Assembly (NCBI GenBank): GCA_038503035.1
Contig: JAVSML010021669.1
Span: 682,001-746,000 of the forward strand
Reading direction: 5' to 3'
Origin: Crocodylus rhombifer
Taxonomy: Eukaryota > Chordata > Crocodylia > Crocodylidae
Length of the DNA: 64,000 nucleotides
Below the pieces are notes generated by a model. That model was not told the origin of the DNA, searched no databases, and saw only the letters and a program-made list of their open reading frames with translations. A program made the translations under genes and the position numbers. This document shows, one piece after another, positions 1-12,738 of the stretch. Position 1 is the first letter of the stretch. Every line of letters starts with the position of its first letter.

Positions 1-3000
1 TAACACTGATAAATCCAGAGGAGTTACATCAAGGATGTTTTCTGTGAATGAGGGTATTGTTTCTATCTGAGGAGGTAGTTGTCCATGTTCTGACTTCAGT
101 ATTACCTGTACGCCCTTCCTCCCCCCAAAGCTGCACAGTCCTCCCTTCATCCCCACAACAGGGGTGAGTGTGCATTGCTTCTGCCAGCACAAGGTCCAGA
201 GAGCAAGAGTCACATTCAGAGTTCTCGTATGGCATGTGGCCTCACCAAGCCAACATCTGACCCGGGCCAGATGAAATGTGTAAGTTCTAGCCTAATCCTA
301 AAGTCAATGGTGAGCCCCCACTGATGTAAATGGTTTAAGTACCATCATTGAGGACCTGATCCAAAATCCACTGAAATTCAATGGCTATAGTGGGTATTGG
401 ATTAGCCCTTAGACCCAAGCTGTTTTATTCATGCAAAATGGATAACATAAGTGGATTCTACAAGAGAGGTTAGCTTATTTCAGAGATTTTAGCAATTCCT
501 GACAGTGATACAAAGCTCTATCTTTATTTTTGCAGTCATGATCTATTGTGCACTATGACTATTTTTTATCAGTTAATGTGCATTTTTATTTGCCCTTTCT
601 CTCCTAAGATTTTTTAGGCACAAGGCATCTGCCTGGTGTTTTCAAAGGTGCCTAATGCCAATTGGGTGCTTATCTCCATCAGTCCTCTCTGAAAATCCCA
701 GCCTACGTGTATATATGTATGGTTTTTATTTATTTAAACTTGGTGCTGACTTGGGTATGGGTGCATAGAGAAGATAAAGATGTTAAAGACCAAGTAAATC
801 ATTGAGTCAACCACCCAGGGGAAAGATAGAATTTCCCAAAAGAGAATATATCAAATATTTATCTGATCTTTATCTAATGATGCAAGAGGCTACAAAAAAT
901 CTCAGGGCCTGAAATTCAGTTTCATTCTGGCAACAAGGGGTGGAGTATAGACAAAGCTGAGGTGCAAGGATTTTAGTAATTTTGTTTTTAAAACATGCTA
1001 AGAATTTTTTTTCACATGTAAAGAGATACTTCCCACTGTTTCTAATTAAACTCAGCTGTAATGGGTTAACAAACAGTGGCCTTGTACTTTACACTTTACT
1101 TGTACTTGGAAGACATTAAATGTTTTCACTTGTGAAAATAGGCTTTTATTTTAAAATGACCTGGGAGAGCTATTCAAACCTAAAATCAACGTTTTCAAAT
1201 TTGGCACCCTGCAGTTAGGCATTTCAGTCCATATATAGGCACTGCAACAGATGGGGGATGAGCATCAGTTGACTTCGGTGGCAGGTGTCCAAGTTCAGAA
1301 TCTCTGATAACACTGGCTACTTTTTAGACAAATCCACTGAAAACAAATATGGACTATGGCTCATCCATCTGAGCAGGAAATTCCAAGTCATCAGGAGGAA
1401 TTAGTCAGGTACAACAGTATTTCAAAGAGCACATATCCATCTTGCAAAAAGTCTGTAAATTTGTGGCAACTGTCAATATTTTAAGTATATCACACCTAAT
1501 GTATAATCACAAGGTAATAATCCTATGCTTCTGGTCTACTAACGGGACCCGTTAACATTTCCTCTACCTCCTTCCCAGTTAAAACTGGAAGTTATGTGGT
1601 AACTCATCTTGGAAACACTTGGTAACTTCAAATATAATTCCCAAGGTGTCCTCGAGCACATATAGTTACAGAGCCAGATTAATATCTTTGTGAGTCTTAA
1701 AGCCAGATTGTTTAATGGAGCCTAGATCTAAATACTGCCAGGGTCTCTGTGTGTGAGAGAGAGAAACCTCAGAAATAAGTCTTTCTTAATAACCATTTTT
1801 TTCTACAAATCCTTAATTATTCCATAATATTACCATGATCATTTCATAATCTTCTATGCAGTGCATACTTTTGTATTATTCACATGCAGGACCAACATTA
1901 TCCAGATATCAGTAACTGTGTAAAGTGCAGTTCTGCTCAGAAAACTGACCTTGAAAATGACCTCATATGGTTCCTTCTTTGTTTTCTTGCAATGACTTCC
2001 AGAGCCGATGGTCTTAGTTTCCAAATTAAAGGATGATACTTCTTTCTTGTTACCAGTCCTACAAATTTAAGCTGGGATACAGAATTCAGACAATGTAAAT
2101 TTTTCACCTGTGTTTATATTCATCACTAATACTAGAGATGCTGCAGGGCAAACCCCACACCAACTTTGCATCAATTCAATCCCATTGTCTTGAAATAGGG
2201 GATAGCAGTGTAGCAGAGAGGAGATTTAGCCCCTGCCATGGACACTTGGCTAACAAGTCAGCGATTAACTACACAGGTTGAAGATGAATTTACAGCAAAC
2301 AGCTACTCTTCACTTTTTATGTAAACACTGTGTGCTCTTATGATGAGTCTGTGCTGTCTCCCTGGTGATACCAAGAAGCATGTCCTCACCTGTGTGGACC
2401 TAGCCCACAAAGTCAGCAGCATATAGGGCTTATGCAGATTTGAGCAGATAGCCCAAGGGTCCTGCTCTGTCTGTCTGTCTCAGGAGAGCCTGAGAGCTGC
2501 ACTGGGGCTCACATTCAGGGCTCCTCTTTATCCATCCCATTTATAGACAGACAATTCTAATGTTCTCAAATGCCAGACAATCGAGACCAATCAGACTGAA
2601 CTCCCGGTGCTGGAAGGTTTAGAATCAGTCTTCCTTCTTTTAAGAATGACCTATGTGAGCATTAGAAAATGGATAAACGCTTCTTCCATGTTAGATGTAT
2701 TTGGCTTAGGCATAAAATTGCATTTTAGATCTGTATAAAACTTCATATGAAAGCTTCAAGCACCTCTGTCCTTTCTCTCCCCCAACATCTTCATGACATC
2801 AGTTCTGACCATTCACTAACAACTTACTATCTACAAGATATTTGAAAATCCAAAGGCCAAAGTTTGCTAGGTCTCAGCTCTTACCCATGCCCCCAAACAC
2901 AGTCACAGTCATGGTTAAAATTGTTCAGTTAATCTGATAAATTGTTCCTTTTCCTCTCTCTCCTACTCTCATACTCTAATTATTTGCTGGAAGTGCCTTT

Positions 3001-3635
3001 ATGTACTGAATGGCTGGACTCAATATTGATGAGTCAATGTGCTAAAAGTAGTTGATAGAGCGAGTTAGAGAGCATTCATGTAGGTTACCACTGCTGTTAG
3101 ATGAGCTCTGTGTGATTTAGACTAAATGGCATCTGGCTGCCTGCACTCACTGGAGTCATAAATGCTGTGGCACAGCAGCATCGTTATATCTGATGTTATC
3201 AAGGGAAGCCTTTTCCTAAAGGAGTTCAGTGATGCTGCATAGAAAACTCAACAGTAAGAAGCACTGTCCTTGAGGTGCATGCAGCCATACAAGCCACAGA
3301 AGGGCCTGAAATGGCCTGAAGCAATGGTAACCAAAAGGAAGACACATTGTTAAAATAGTGGTGACCATGAATATACACTGTACTTATGGGACAAGGGCCA
3401 TTACAAGAGTCATTAAAGCCCACTGAAGTCCATTATAATTTGCATGAGGATAAACCTCAACACACAGGTTAGACTAAACTTTGCAGGTTAGGTTAAACTT
3501 TATCACTATAAGTTCCTTCATTAAATTCATCTACTTGTCATAGTTACCACAGCACAAATTTTCCCACAGTTCCTCACCAGTTTCCCCCAGTCCTAACCAA
3601 GATGCACTACTTCTCTGGGCAAGATGGTGGCATGG
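1..3635. other. Non-coding, mostly unique AT-rich sequence
   Basis: No open frame here resembles a known protein, and none is bounded by convincing splice sites. A short CTGT run lies at 2467-2480. A palindromic repeat fragment near 340-412 is listed separately. I see nothing else recognisable. Confidence 0.6.
340..412. repeat. Fragment of an amniote palindromic repeat (CCTGATCCAAA type)
   Basis: The sequence runs from CCTGATCCAAAATCCA through a short centre to TGGGTATTGGATTAG, so the two halves are roughly complementary. Palindromic repeats pairing 'cctgatccaaa' with 'tttggatcagg' around 'attgaagtcaatgg' are common in reptiles and birds. This is a degenerate copy, and the class is not known to me. 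Confidence 0.4.
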
Positions 3636-4081
3636 GGCTAGATCCTATTCCACCTTATTAGGTATCTAAGTGGTATTTAAATGTCTAAGGCCTTTTCTAT
3701 ACCAGGAGTATGTCCCAGTAACAAGGGACTGAGTATGCCCCCAACCATCTAAGTCCAGAGTTAGAAGTTCACCAACAAGGCTGCTCCATAGTGCCCACTC
3801 TTGAGCCCTTGGTCTCAAGCAGGCCTGAGAGCAGGCACTTGAGACAATCAGAAAAGGCCTTATATGTACTTCCATTTCTGGAGTGTGTCTGTGGATAGCC
3901 CATGCTTCAGTCCTGTCTTCCTCAGGACCAACCGCTGACAAGGTACAGACAAACCCTTAGTTTTTATTCCATCTTTTATGTTAGTGGTTTGCACTTAGGC
4001 GCTTGGACCCAGGACTAACGATAGACCCCTGGATGCCTAATTAAACCTGGACATCTAATAGGTAGAAGAGGATCTGGCCTA
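3636..4081. mobile_element. Short element with roughly 45-bp terminal inverted repeats (MITE-like)
   Basis: The left end (from GGCTAGATCCTATTCCACCT) matches the reverse complement of the right end (GGCCAGATCCTCTTCTACCT) over about 45 bp with scattered mismatches. The length is about 446 bp with no coding capacity. This architecture fits a non-autonomous DNA transposon. I could not settle a target-site duplication, so the superfamily is open. The 91-aa antisense frame inside it has no recognisable domain. Confidence 0.5.
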
Positions 4082-5812
4082 TAGTTTCCAAGCCCATTCA
4101 GCCTTTGTCCTTGTCAACAGCAGACAAAACATCAAAAGTGTATGTTAGTGTATTTTGTGAGATGGGCATCCACTTCTTAGAAACCAAACTGACCACCCAT
4201 TCATTGGATCACCAAAGACTACTTACCAGCCACCAAAAAAGAATGACTTTTGATCACTTGCACCAACTTGACCCATGTTTGAATCAAAGTGGTGACTGGA
4301 GATGACATTCTGTAGTGTAGTTCATTACTATTCACCTGAGTCATCTAGTTGGCTAAATAGGCAAATTATCTTTTTTTTTCCAGCAAGGCCCAAAAACCTG
4401 AAGAAAGGCTATAATTTCTATTTGATTCCACAGTGCTTTTCCCAAGGGATTTAACTGTTGTGCTGCTTCCCTATGTCTTTCTCAAGAGGTGTGCTAGGGC
4501 ATTGACAATCAAAGTAATTCTTGGCAATGGTGCTCTAATGCTGTGGCTCTACCAGAGAGTCTATCTTTGAGGTAACGAGGCCCAGAATCAGCAAGAAAGC
4601 AGTGCCTCGCATTAGACCTACCTGGCATTTAGTGGATGTACTCCTTGATCTGACTTAGATCTCCTTGTACAGCTCTGTTGCTACGACACCCAGAGTCTCT
4701 AGGCTCCCTTTCCATTCTATGGCTTTTGCTGTCTAGCCCCAACCTCTGCACCGTGCAGTGGTGAGGGAGAGCCCACATAGCATGTGACCCATGGCTTCCT
4801 CTGGTGTGCCCACATACATGTGGCTCTCATTGGGCATTTGACTTCGACCTGCTTAGAAACTGGACAGCCTTGACTTAAGGAAAGCTGTATAAGGACCCTC
4901 CTAACATTTTCCTATTTCTTATTCTCCTGGGAAGAGTTGATAGATCCCTAATATTTGGATGTTTTAAGGAACAGGAAGTACTGACATTCAGGGAGGCTCC
5001 TGTTAGCAGGAAATAGCTATGGCTTTGAGTCACTGGAAACTTTGGACCCTTCTCCTATTCCTTTTTAAGCTACAGCAAATTCAGCTGGCTCTCTGAACTA
5101 CACTTTATCTCTCCTCTGGGAGGTTTCTGGGTCAGCTGTATTAAAATGCATTTATTCTTAAGGGGGTCAGTCATCTGACACAATAGTGATGTATGAGTGA
5201 ATGGGGAGAATACATAAATTTATAACAATGTATAAAATAGAATCCTAGAATTTTGCTATCTGTAAAAAAAAGGAACATGGAACCTGTCACTTTGGGTCAT
5301 GACAGTCAAATTAAACAAATGGAATCTGACAGGAAGAAAAGAAACAAAGGACTTCTATCCAATTACTTCCAGAGGAATATTAAATTATGGGGGCACTTGC
5401 CTTTGTGTTAGCGAATAAACATTTAAATGGAACTAAAGTCCTTCATATTCTGAAAGTCGGATTTATCTGCCTGAAAAAAAATGCATGACATGGACACACA
5501 CTTCTGAAAAAAAAGGAAAAATAAGATGATTCCTTAGAAAAAAAAGGCTGTAAAATACAAGAACAGATTCTAACCCTGTAGCCGATAAGAGCAATTCTAG
5601 GACTGTTGAGATGAGGAAAGGTTGGATATGCTGGTTTTAAAGGTGACCTAAAGAGGAAAAGAAATCAGACTATTGGTCTTTTTTCTATTTGTTTCTTTTA
5701 ATATATGAAGAAGGCCTGAAAGGTTGTAGATTTCCTTTTTTGGTTTTGGTTAATTACTTGCCCTTTAATGGCTGTGTGACCACCATGCATCTGTGCTCAC
5801 TACAGCACACAA
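4082..5812. other. Non-coding sequence, no feature recognised
   Basis: AT-rich with several short A runs (for example near 5265, 5475 and 5540). No coding, RNA or repeat signature was recognised. Confidence 0.6.
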
Positions 5813-6058
5813 AGGCTAGATACAGACATTACACTTTTTTACAGGTATAAGTGATTGGAAGCTGGTCTATACCTGTAACAGAACAGAAGTTCAGCACACA
5901 GAGATTGGTTTAAAAATGGTGGAACCTGGTCTAAGATTTGTACCCCCCAGGCAAATCTGCGTTCTGTTTGCTAGGAATCTAAACTATGCTGCTTACAGAA
6001 AACCATACAACGTAGATCAGTTCCACCTCAGGGTTTTTGAATGTCTGTACATAGCCTA
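5813..6058 (-). mobile_element. ACAGACATT-family element, short copy
   Basis: The left end reads AGGCTAGATACAGACATT and the right end, reverse-complemented, TAGGCTATGTACAGACATT, giving inverted termini of about 18 bp. Its left 130 bp match, in reverse complement, the right part of the copy at 7665-8925, including 'taacagaacaga.gttcag' and 'gtttaa'. At 246 bp it is probably an internally deleted non-autonomous DNA transposon. The superfamily is not identified. Confidence 0.5.
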
Positions 6059-6856
6059 AGGGAATGTACAAGAGTGCATTTGCACCTAGGGAAAAGATGC
6101 CATTTCCTCAGAGAATCCTCTTCCTCAGCAGCATGTTGGAAAGAAAATCCAGCAGGAAAACAGCATGCTCTCTGCTTTCTTCTGAAGGTGCAGGCCTAAG
6201 ATTTATGCCATCTGTAATTGTAATCAAAGTTAATTTAATCCTGGCATGTAGGTTGCTGAGCAACTAAAGACAATTTATCCAGAGGAGACAGGGATTGTAA
6301 TCATCCAACCTGGAGTAATGTTGGGAGGATAGCCACATCATTACTGTAGTAGTGTTCAGCGTAGTAAACTGTGAGTGGTGAGAAAGACAGTGTAGTCAGG
6401 TTGGTGAAGTCAAGGGGAAAATATTAGAATCATGATTCAAATAAATGCATTTGAAAAAAGTCTACATTTTTCTGGGAAGATGGGGCAGTACGTAAATGAA
6501 TTGGTAAAACAACTGAATTGCCAGAAGAGCAAATTGGTATAATGGTTCTAAGGTTATTTTCACCATAGGCAAAAGTGGGTGCTGTTGTGTTTTTTTCGAG
6601 GTCATTCAGAAATATAGATGACTCCAGTCACAAGTGTGGGTACGATTGCTACCAGGCTTGCCAGCATGCAATACATTGTGAGCTATGCAAAAGCTGCCAT
6701 CAGCAAATTCAACAGAAAATAAGTTTAGATTCCTATGTGCTTATTCAATACATTCACATCTCACAGGTGAAACTGCTGATGTTCAGAATAAAGTTGACTT
6801 GTATTATAAATTGCTTACTTTCATTCCTCTTCCCCAACCTCTGTCTGTCTGTCTGT
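6059..6856. other. Non-coding sequence, no feature recognised
   Basis: Two overlapping frames of 107 and 84 aa begin at 6575 and 6685. They run into the L2-like tail and a CTGT tract, show no domain, and are judged spurious. Confidence 0.55.
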
Positions 6857-6945
6857 CCTTGGACTGTGGAGTTCCTAGAGCAGAAACCTTTCTACTGAAT
6901 GTCTGGAAAGTACGTGGCACGAACCGAGTGCTGTTGTAAATAAAT
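6857..6945 (+). repeat. L2-like LINE 3' end
   Basis: The order 'ctgtggagttcctagagcag', 'ggaaagtacgtggcacg', 'gagtgctgttgtaaataaataaatg' follows the usual L2 tail (…gcctggcacatagtaggtgctcaataaat…). It is preceded by (CTGT)n at about 6841-6856. The match is by eye to the known family pattern and the copy is old. Confidence 0.45.
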
Positions 6946-7664
6946 AAATGAGTCACAAGCCAGCGAAGTTATGTTTGTTCACAGCAGTGATTCTAGCCTT
7001 GGGTTTTATGGTGTGGGGCCTTATGACTGTGTTAAAAGCAGCCCATGGGTTAACACTGGAAACGAAGCTATTGCAGTTGCAGAAGCTTAAGAAACTCAAG
7101 CACTTTTATTCATATAAGGCCTCTGTTCAGCACCTACTGTGCTATCATCAGTCTCATTTGTCAGTAATTAGCCTATGTCATGATGTGGTCTCAGTTGGCA
7201 TTTGCTCCTCTGAGGTGGGAGTCAGACTGCTAGAAGCAGAAGTGGTTTGTTGATTAAGTGCTTCAGTGGGGAAGCCCATCACTGATGAGCTTTGCTGTCA
7301 TCAGCACCTCAACAATCAAGAGGAATTTGTCTGTCTGTTTTTTCAGAAAACAAAGAGCATCCATGAAATGTTGAATTCATTGAACAGGATGGGGTGAGGT
7401 AGTGAGGGAGGCAGCATCAAAACCCAAGGGCTGTTAGAAGGACTTAAATGTAAAGAGACTGAGCGCAAGCAGAGTTGGCTTAGGTTTTCAAAAGGGCACT
7501 GAGTGTCCCAGCTAAGATATTTCAAAGAGGCCAGGTTTTCCAGAAGATGGGAACTTTTAAGGTGTCTCAGCCCAAAATCGTTGGTTGGTTTTGAAAATCA
7601 GGAGCAGGAACCTTCACACCTTCAAGTGTATACTATGCTACCTCTGCAATACCATCGCCTTTAC
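6946..7664. other. Non-coding sequence, no feature recognised
   Basis: A 101-aa frame at 6948-7253 begins in the L2-like tail and shows no domain or signal beyond chance. Nothing else was recognised. Confidence 0.55.
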
Positions 7665-8925
7665 AGCTAAGGACAGATGTTCAAAGAGCTCAAGCCTGAA
7701 TTGATTCACTCTTTGCAGGTTAGTCTAAGCTGGGCAGCTTAAACTAATTAATAGCTGGATAGACATGCTCTGTCAAACGAGGAAATGCAGGCATATGCCT
7801 GCAGTGACTCAAGTCAGAAGCCCAGGGGGCACTAGAGCATGCCCGCCAGCCACTGCCAAAGGGGAGGGAAGCGAGACCCCTCCCTGCCGGCATGGAGTGT
7901 GGCCAAGCACTAGCCCGGGCTATAACACAGGGGATGGGGAAAAAGTCCTTTCTCTGAAGCAAGGTATTGAACACAGCAACTTGCAAAGCATACAAGAGGG
8001 AACTACCAAAAATCTTTGCCTAAGCCAGCATACAGCACAGTAAAACACAGCATACACAACTTAGTCTAACTTAATATGTAACCAGAAAGACAAGAGTTAA
8101 TTTTACTAATCCTGAGGGCAGAGTGCCTCCTTACAGCCAGGCATTCAGCAAGGCTTTGTTTACATGTTCGGCTTTATAATGTAAATGTAGCTCTCTGCAT
8201 TCTTTGGTGCAACTTGTCTTAATTAAATCTCCAACATGTGTGATCACTGATGAATGATTGTCAGGTCTTTGCCAACATTTTGTACCTCTCAGTCTGGTCC
8301 TGCAAGTCTTAGCTCTGGGATCAGAGTTGCAGCAGGGCTCGGATCTGCACACAGATCTGGTCGCTTCTCTCCCCTGCTCCGGGACTCCTGTGCAAGCCAC
8401 ACAGACAGCAGCCAAAGCCCTGTTCTGGAGGAGAGGTGACAGAGGGAGTGATTAACTCTGTCCCTGCCTGTTTGCAGGGAAACCATGGAGGTACGGCAGG
8501 GTCTGGCAAGCAGCAGCTGCAGTCCCCAGGGTTTGCCAGCAAAGCGGGGGCGCAGGGAGCAGGAGAGGGGATGGAGGGAGAAATTTGCCACAGGGGCCAT
8601 GGCAGGCCAGTGTCTGGCCACACCCTTCCCCTGCTCTGGCTAGAGAGCACAGGGAAGGGGCCAGCCCTGCTGTGGAGCAGAGAGCCCGCAACCCAAGAGC
8701 GCGTTGGGATGCTGGGGGAATCTGATTTATCTTAAACCAGCAAGGGGTCTGGGACAGACATTGAATAAACAGCTTTGAGCCAGATCAGTTAAGTCTGATA
8801 CTACATTCAACCAGTTTCAGCCATTCTCAGACTGGTTTATGTGCACTGAACATCTGTTCTGTTACGGGTTGAAACCAGTTTCTGATCACTTAAACCAGTT
8901 TATGTGTAATGTCTATCCCTATCCT
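7665..8925 (+). mobile_element. ACAGACATT-family element, long copy
   Basis: The left end ('agctaaggacagatgttcaaa' region, followed by 'gaattgattca.tctttgca' and 'ggttagtctaa.ctg') and the right end ('agttaagtctgatacta', 'aaccagtttctgatcac', 'gtgtaatgtct') are both shared in order with the copy at 30699-31206. The middle (about 7.9-8.7 kb) is GC-rich, longer here (1.26 kb against 0.5 kb), and holds only overlapping frames of 60-110 aa on both strands without domains. Interpreted as a non-autonomous DNA transposon with a variable or inserted centre. Confidence 0.5.
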
Positions 8926-11558
8926 ATGGGTTGGGCACAGATATAGGTGATTGGAGCTTAGCAGACAATTGTCTTGTTTGTGCTCAAGGCAAACTAAAAC
9001 CAAGCTCTTGCTCTTTTAGCTGTATTGCCTCTGACAGGAGTGGAAAAATAAAATCTTGTCATTTTAAATAAGCAAATTAGATTCAGGGTTGATAGAAGGA
9101 GCAGCCTTGCTGAGTAAAATGCTATCATATGTACTTGATCACTTTTCCAAATCCAGTGGTGCTTTAATATGGATTTAATATACCAAACCTCAGAAACTTA
9201 ATTAGATCACAAAGAAGCTACAGTAAATGTGTGGCAGCTGCATCTGAGTACCAGCCCCAGTGGGCATAGTTTCAGATGAAAACAATGCAGCTAGGAAGAA
9301 TATGAGTATGCAAAGACAAGCCTTAAGTGTGTTTCCAGAGAACAAGCATTTAGAAAGGGAGAATGTATTCAAGTTTTACCTAGGTTTTTCATTTGTGCAT
9401 GAAAGTTTTGCATGCTTTCCTAATATTACTTTTATGTCTTCTGCAGTGTAACAATAAGCATATTGTAATTTTTCAAAACTGGGAAGACAGGATTGTTTGT
9501 TCCTAAGAGCAGTCATTGTTGCTTCCTTTTGTATAATCTTTATAGTGAACAAAGTTGGGACATAAACACTCGTGGCATTTGTCTGACCTGGATAAAAAAG
9601 AATAAACTAGAAGACCAGTACCTGAACACTAATGTACGAAAAGACAAGCTGCTTCTTGATGACTACAGCAATAACATACATAGACCCATTTCAGATAGAA
9701 GGGGATTCCTGTTCACTCATCATTAAAAGAGTGGAATACAGCATGGCTGTTTGTCAGAGCTCTGCTTTTTTTACTTTGTTTCAACTTCCTGTTATCCATG
9801 ACAAAAATAGTCAAGAGCATCCCGTAAAGAGCATCAATAATGTGCTGGAGGTTAGATGCTGGATTACTATGTCTTGCTGTGAAGCATGGAGTTAAAATAT
9901 GCAGTACATAACACACAGTGCTCAAGGGAAGAAGGCAAGTACTTACCAGGAAAAAAACAAAAAGAGGGGGAAAATTGGACTTAAATTTGTTTTTCAAAAA
10001 AGAGACATTTCATATTTGTAGAACCTTTCCATGAAGATTTTAATCTGGGAGAAAAAATGGGCAATTTTATTAAAGTAAAGTTTCGACTGAGTGTCACTGA
10101 CCAGCACTGACACTATGGTGCCAGCTGAGGTGTGGGGGGGGGTTGTGTTTTTTTTTAACTTTCTCTTCAATCAGGCAAGATGTTGATGGCTTCCAACCAT
10201 AGGCTTTGTGGTTCCTGAAATTATCGTCATTCGTTTCTTTTTTTTCTCTCTCTCTCCACTGTTTTGTAAGGTCTCTTCAGATACAATCATTTTTCAGGCG
10301 AGCTGTTCACAATTTGTCCATGAAGGAGAGTCATTTGTAAAGCAATGACTCTGCTGCTCTGACATTATGGGTACATAATGTGCTGGTCAGAGTAAGGTGG
10401 GAGACTGAATGGCTCTGTGGTATTGATAATGGGATGCAGCCTTTTGCATCTAGCTCCCTGGTTCATGTCCAGCCCAGGCTCATAATGATGGAAACTCCCT
10501 AGGTGCCAGTAATGGTGCATTGCTCACATTTTGCAATGTGAGATTTTGCAATCTCATGACAGACACAATCAAAATAGGCCAAATTTAACCTACTGTTACA
10601 CCTCTGAAATCTGTGGAGTTACACCAAGGAGAGATTTTGGTTTCTGAGTCTGAACAGTATCTAGGTCTTAACAATTCTGTGTTGCAGCTAATCTGAGGTC
10701 ATTATAGATCAACATAAGCAGGCAAGTTGAATTTATAGCATTCATGCTCATTTCTCTAAGATTGTGGTGTTCTAGGGTTTCCTGACTAAAGCAGTCCCCA
10801 GAAAAGTTGGAGTACAGCATACCCTGACTGCAATCCCAGCCAATTCCTCTGCTGGATTTGATGGTGAAGGTCATTGCACAGATTGCACAGATCCTGAGAA
10901 ATCTCCCCTACACTGGGGATATTTTCCAGAAGGAAGCAACAGGCAAGGGCATTTTTAAAACTAGGTATGATCTCCACAGGCCAGTTACGGAAGACAGAGA
11001 AATATAGCCTGCAGATCTTCTGCCTACCTTGTACCAGTTTTACAACTAGGTATCATGGGCTTGATTCTCCACTGCCTTCCGACTTTTTTGGGGGTGGTCA
11101 TTTACAGGCTGAAAAATGTAACGGGAATGGCAGCATTGTACACTTACTTGGCAATGACTTGACAAGGTAGAGGATCAGCACCCTTCCTTGTCAGCCTTTC
11201 TTGGCACCCTCCCTGGAGCAGTGAATACAGGAGGCTTCAATCATAGTGCAACTATGCAGCCCATGTTCTATCCACCCTAAACTCATCAATTAAGTATAAA
11301 AGATGCAACTCAAACTTAGAGGAATTACATGTTTAAAGAAAAAAAATGAATTAAAAATGTGTGTGGGGTAGAGTCATGGAAATTTATGGATGAGTTGTTA
11401 CACACTTGTATATTATTACTGTGCTTTGTCTGGGGAAAAAGTACTTGTAAAGTGAAACCACCCGTGGAAGCATTGTGTCTCAGCATCCGATTGACTCTCA
11501 AACAATGTTCAGATTGCTGCAGTTCAGGAGTGTAGCTCCTTTCTTTGGCTTTTAAGAG
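8926..11558. other. Non-coding sequence with minor repeat traces
   Basis: Around 10590-10640, 'ctgttacacctctgaaatctgtggagttacacc' looks like part of a common amniote palindromic repeat (TTACACC…GGAGTTACACC). T-rich and poly-pyrimidine runs occur near 10145 and 10240. No gene recognised. Confidence 0.55.
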
Positions 11559-11922
11559 CAGAGGTGTAACAAGCTTTTTCAGCACCTGGGGCGGGGGGGA
11601 GGCACAGGGCATGCCAACCACTGGAGAGCAAGGAGGAAGGGAGGTGGAGTGAAGTCTTATCTGCCACTGCCCTCAGGAGAGCAAAGGTTCCTGGACACGG
11701 CATTGTGTCTGCTGTGGCAAAGACTCTCTGGGGGTGGGGGAAGCACCATTCAACTTGCCCCCTGCCCTTCAGATAAGTTGTGCCTGGCTCCTACAGCTGG
11801 GCAGGGGCACTGTGGGGCTGCATGTGCTGTGGCAAGGATTCCCAGGGGCAGGGAGTGAATCCAGTGCCCCCTTGAAAGCTAGTTCCTGGGGCTGATACCC
11901 TGCTCTAGTTATGCAACTGCTG
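11559..11922. mobile_element. Short hAT-like element (CAGNGGTGTAACNAG ends)
   Basis: The left end CAGAGGTGTAACAAG and the reverse-complemented right end CAGCAGTTGCATAACTAG resemble one another and fit the CAG-starting ends of hAT MITEs. The right end (CTAGTTATGCAACTG) recurs exactly at 54001-54015. The interior is GC-rich and non-coding. The 8-bp flanks are only loosely alike, so a target-site duplication is unproven. Confidence 0.4.
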
Positions 11923-12380
11923 AAGAGCTCTGTAGGCCTAGTCTGTGCTATGGAGTGGAATTTTCCTAAGTGAACTGGGAGCACAAGACCCAGGAGAATT
12001 TTACTATGTTTGGACAAGTGGCAACATGGTTTGATCATGTGTGCATGCTGTGATTCCCTGCGCAGGTCACTACATTTGGCAAAATGTCATTTCACTCAGT
12101 TTTACAAAACGGTAGCAAAAATTCTACAGCCAGGACAACATTTTAATGGGGTAAACCAGGCCACTGTGTTAGCTTATTTGGTGCTAAGCAGGTGGGGTGT
12201 TCCAGTCCCTGCAAGGAGATTCAGAGCCTGTTTCCAAGTTATGAATTTACATTTTCTTCCTGATACAGATTTTTATTTGAAAGAAAGAAAACACTTCATT
12301 TCATGCCTGGCTTGGTTTCTAGACAAACCCTTCTGTGTCCTGAATCAAGATGAGGTTCCTTCAGTTGGAGATGCCAGCAA
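11923..12380. other. Non-coding sequence
   Basis: A 146-aa frame (12010-12450) covers this stretch and runs into the next repeat. Its sequence shows no recognisable domain, no splice context and no compositional shift. I judge it a chance frame. Confidence 0.5.
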
Positions 12381-12738
12381 CAGGGGATCCAGAAGTGGGG
12401 TGAAGAGGGGTGGTGCAGGTGCAGCCATATCCCCTCCATTAGCTCAATGATTGACACAAACTCTTGCTGGAGACACCCTTTTGATGAGGCTCTAGAGCCC
12501 AGGTGGTGAGCACCACTGCTGTCTCCCCTGCTACTGAATTTAGCAGCTCAGGGGAAGGCAAGGAGAGAGAACAAACAGTGGCAGCACTCCCCCCTTCCTC
12601 CCCAGGCTTTGGAGGTGCACAAAACCACTGGCTCCAGCTAGTGTTCACATTGATCAGCTGGTGAGCTTAGACTTCACTGTGCATGCTCAACACAACCATA
12701 GGAGGGACATACTGCCATAGCCCCTGGATCCACCGGTG
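12381..12738. mobile_element. Short hAT-like element (GGTGGATCCAGGGG ends)
   Basis: The left end CAGGGGATCCAGAAGTGGGG pairs with the reverse complement of the right end, CACCGGTGGATCCAGGGG. 'CAG.GG.GGATCCAG' is a familiar reptile hAT-MITE terminus. The 358-bp interior is GC-rich and non-coding. Flanking octamers (GCCAGCAA and GCAGAAGC) do not match convincingly. Confidence 0.4.

Noticed and set aside
12010..12450. 146-aa open frame
   Set aside because: No domain, no splice context, and it ends inside a hAT-like repeat.
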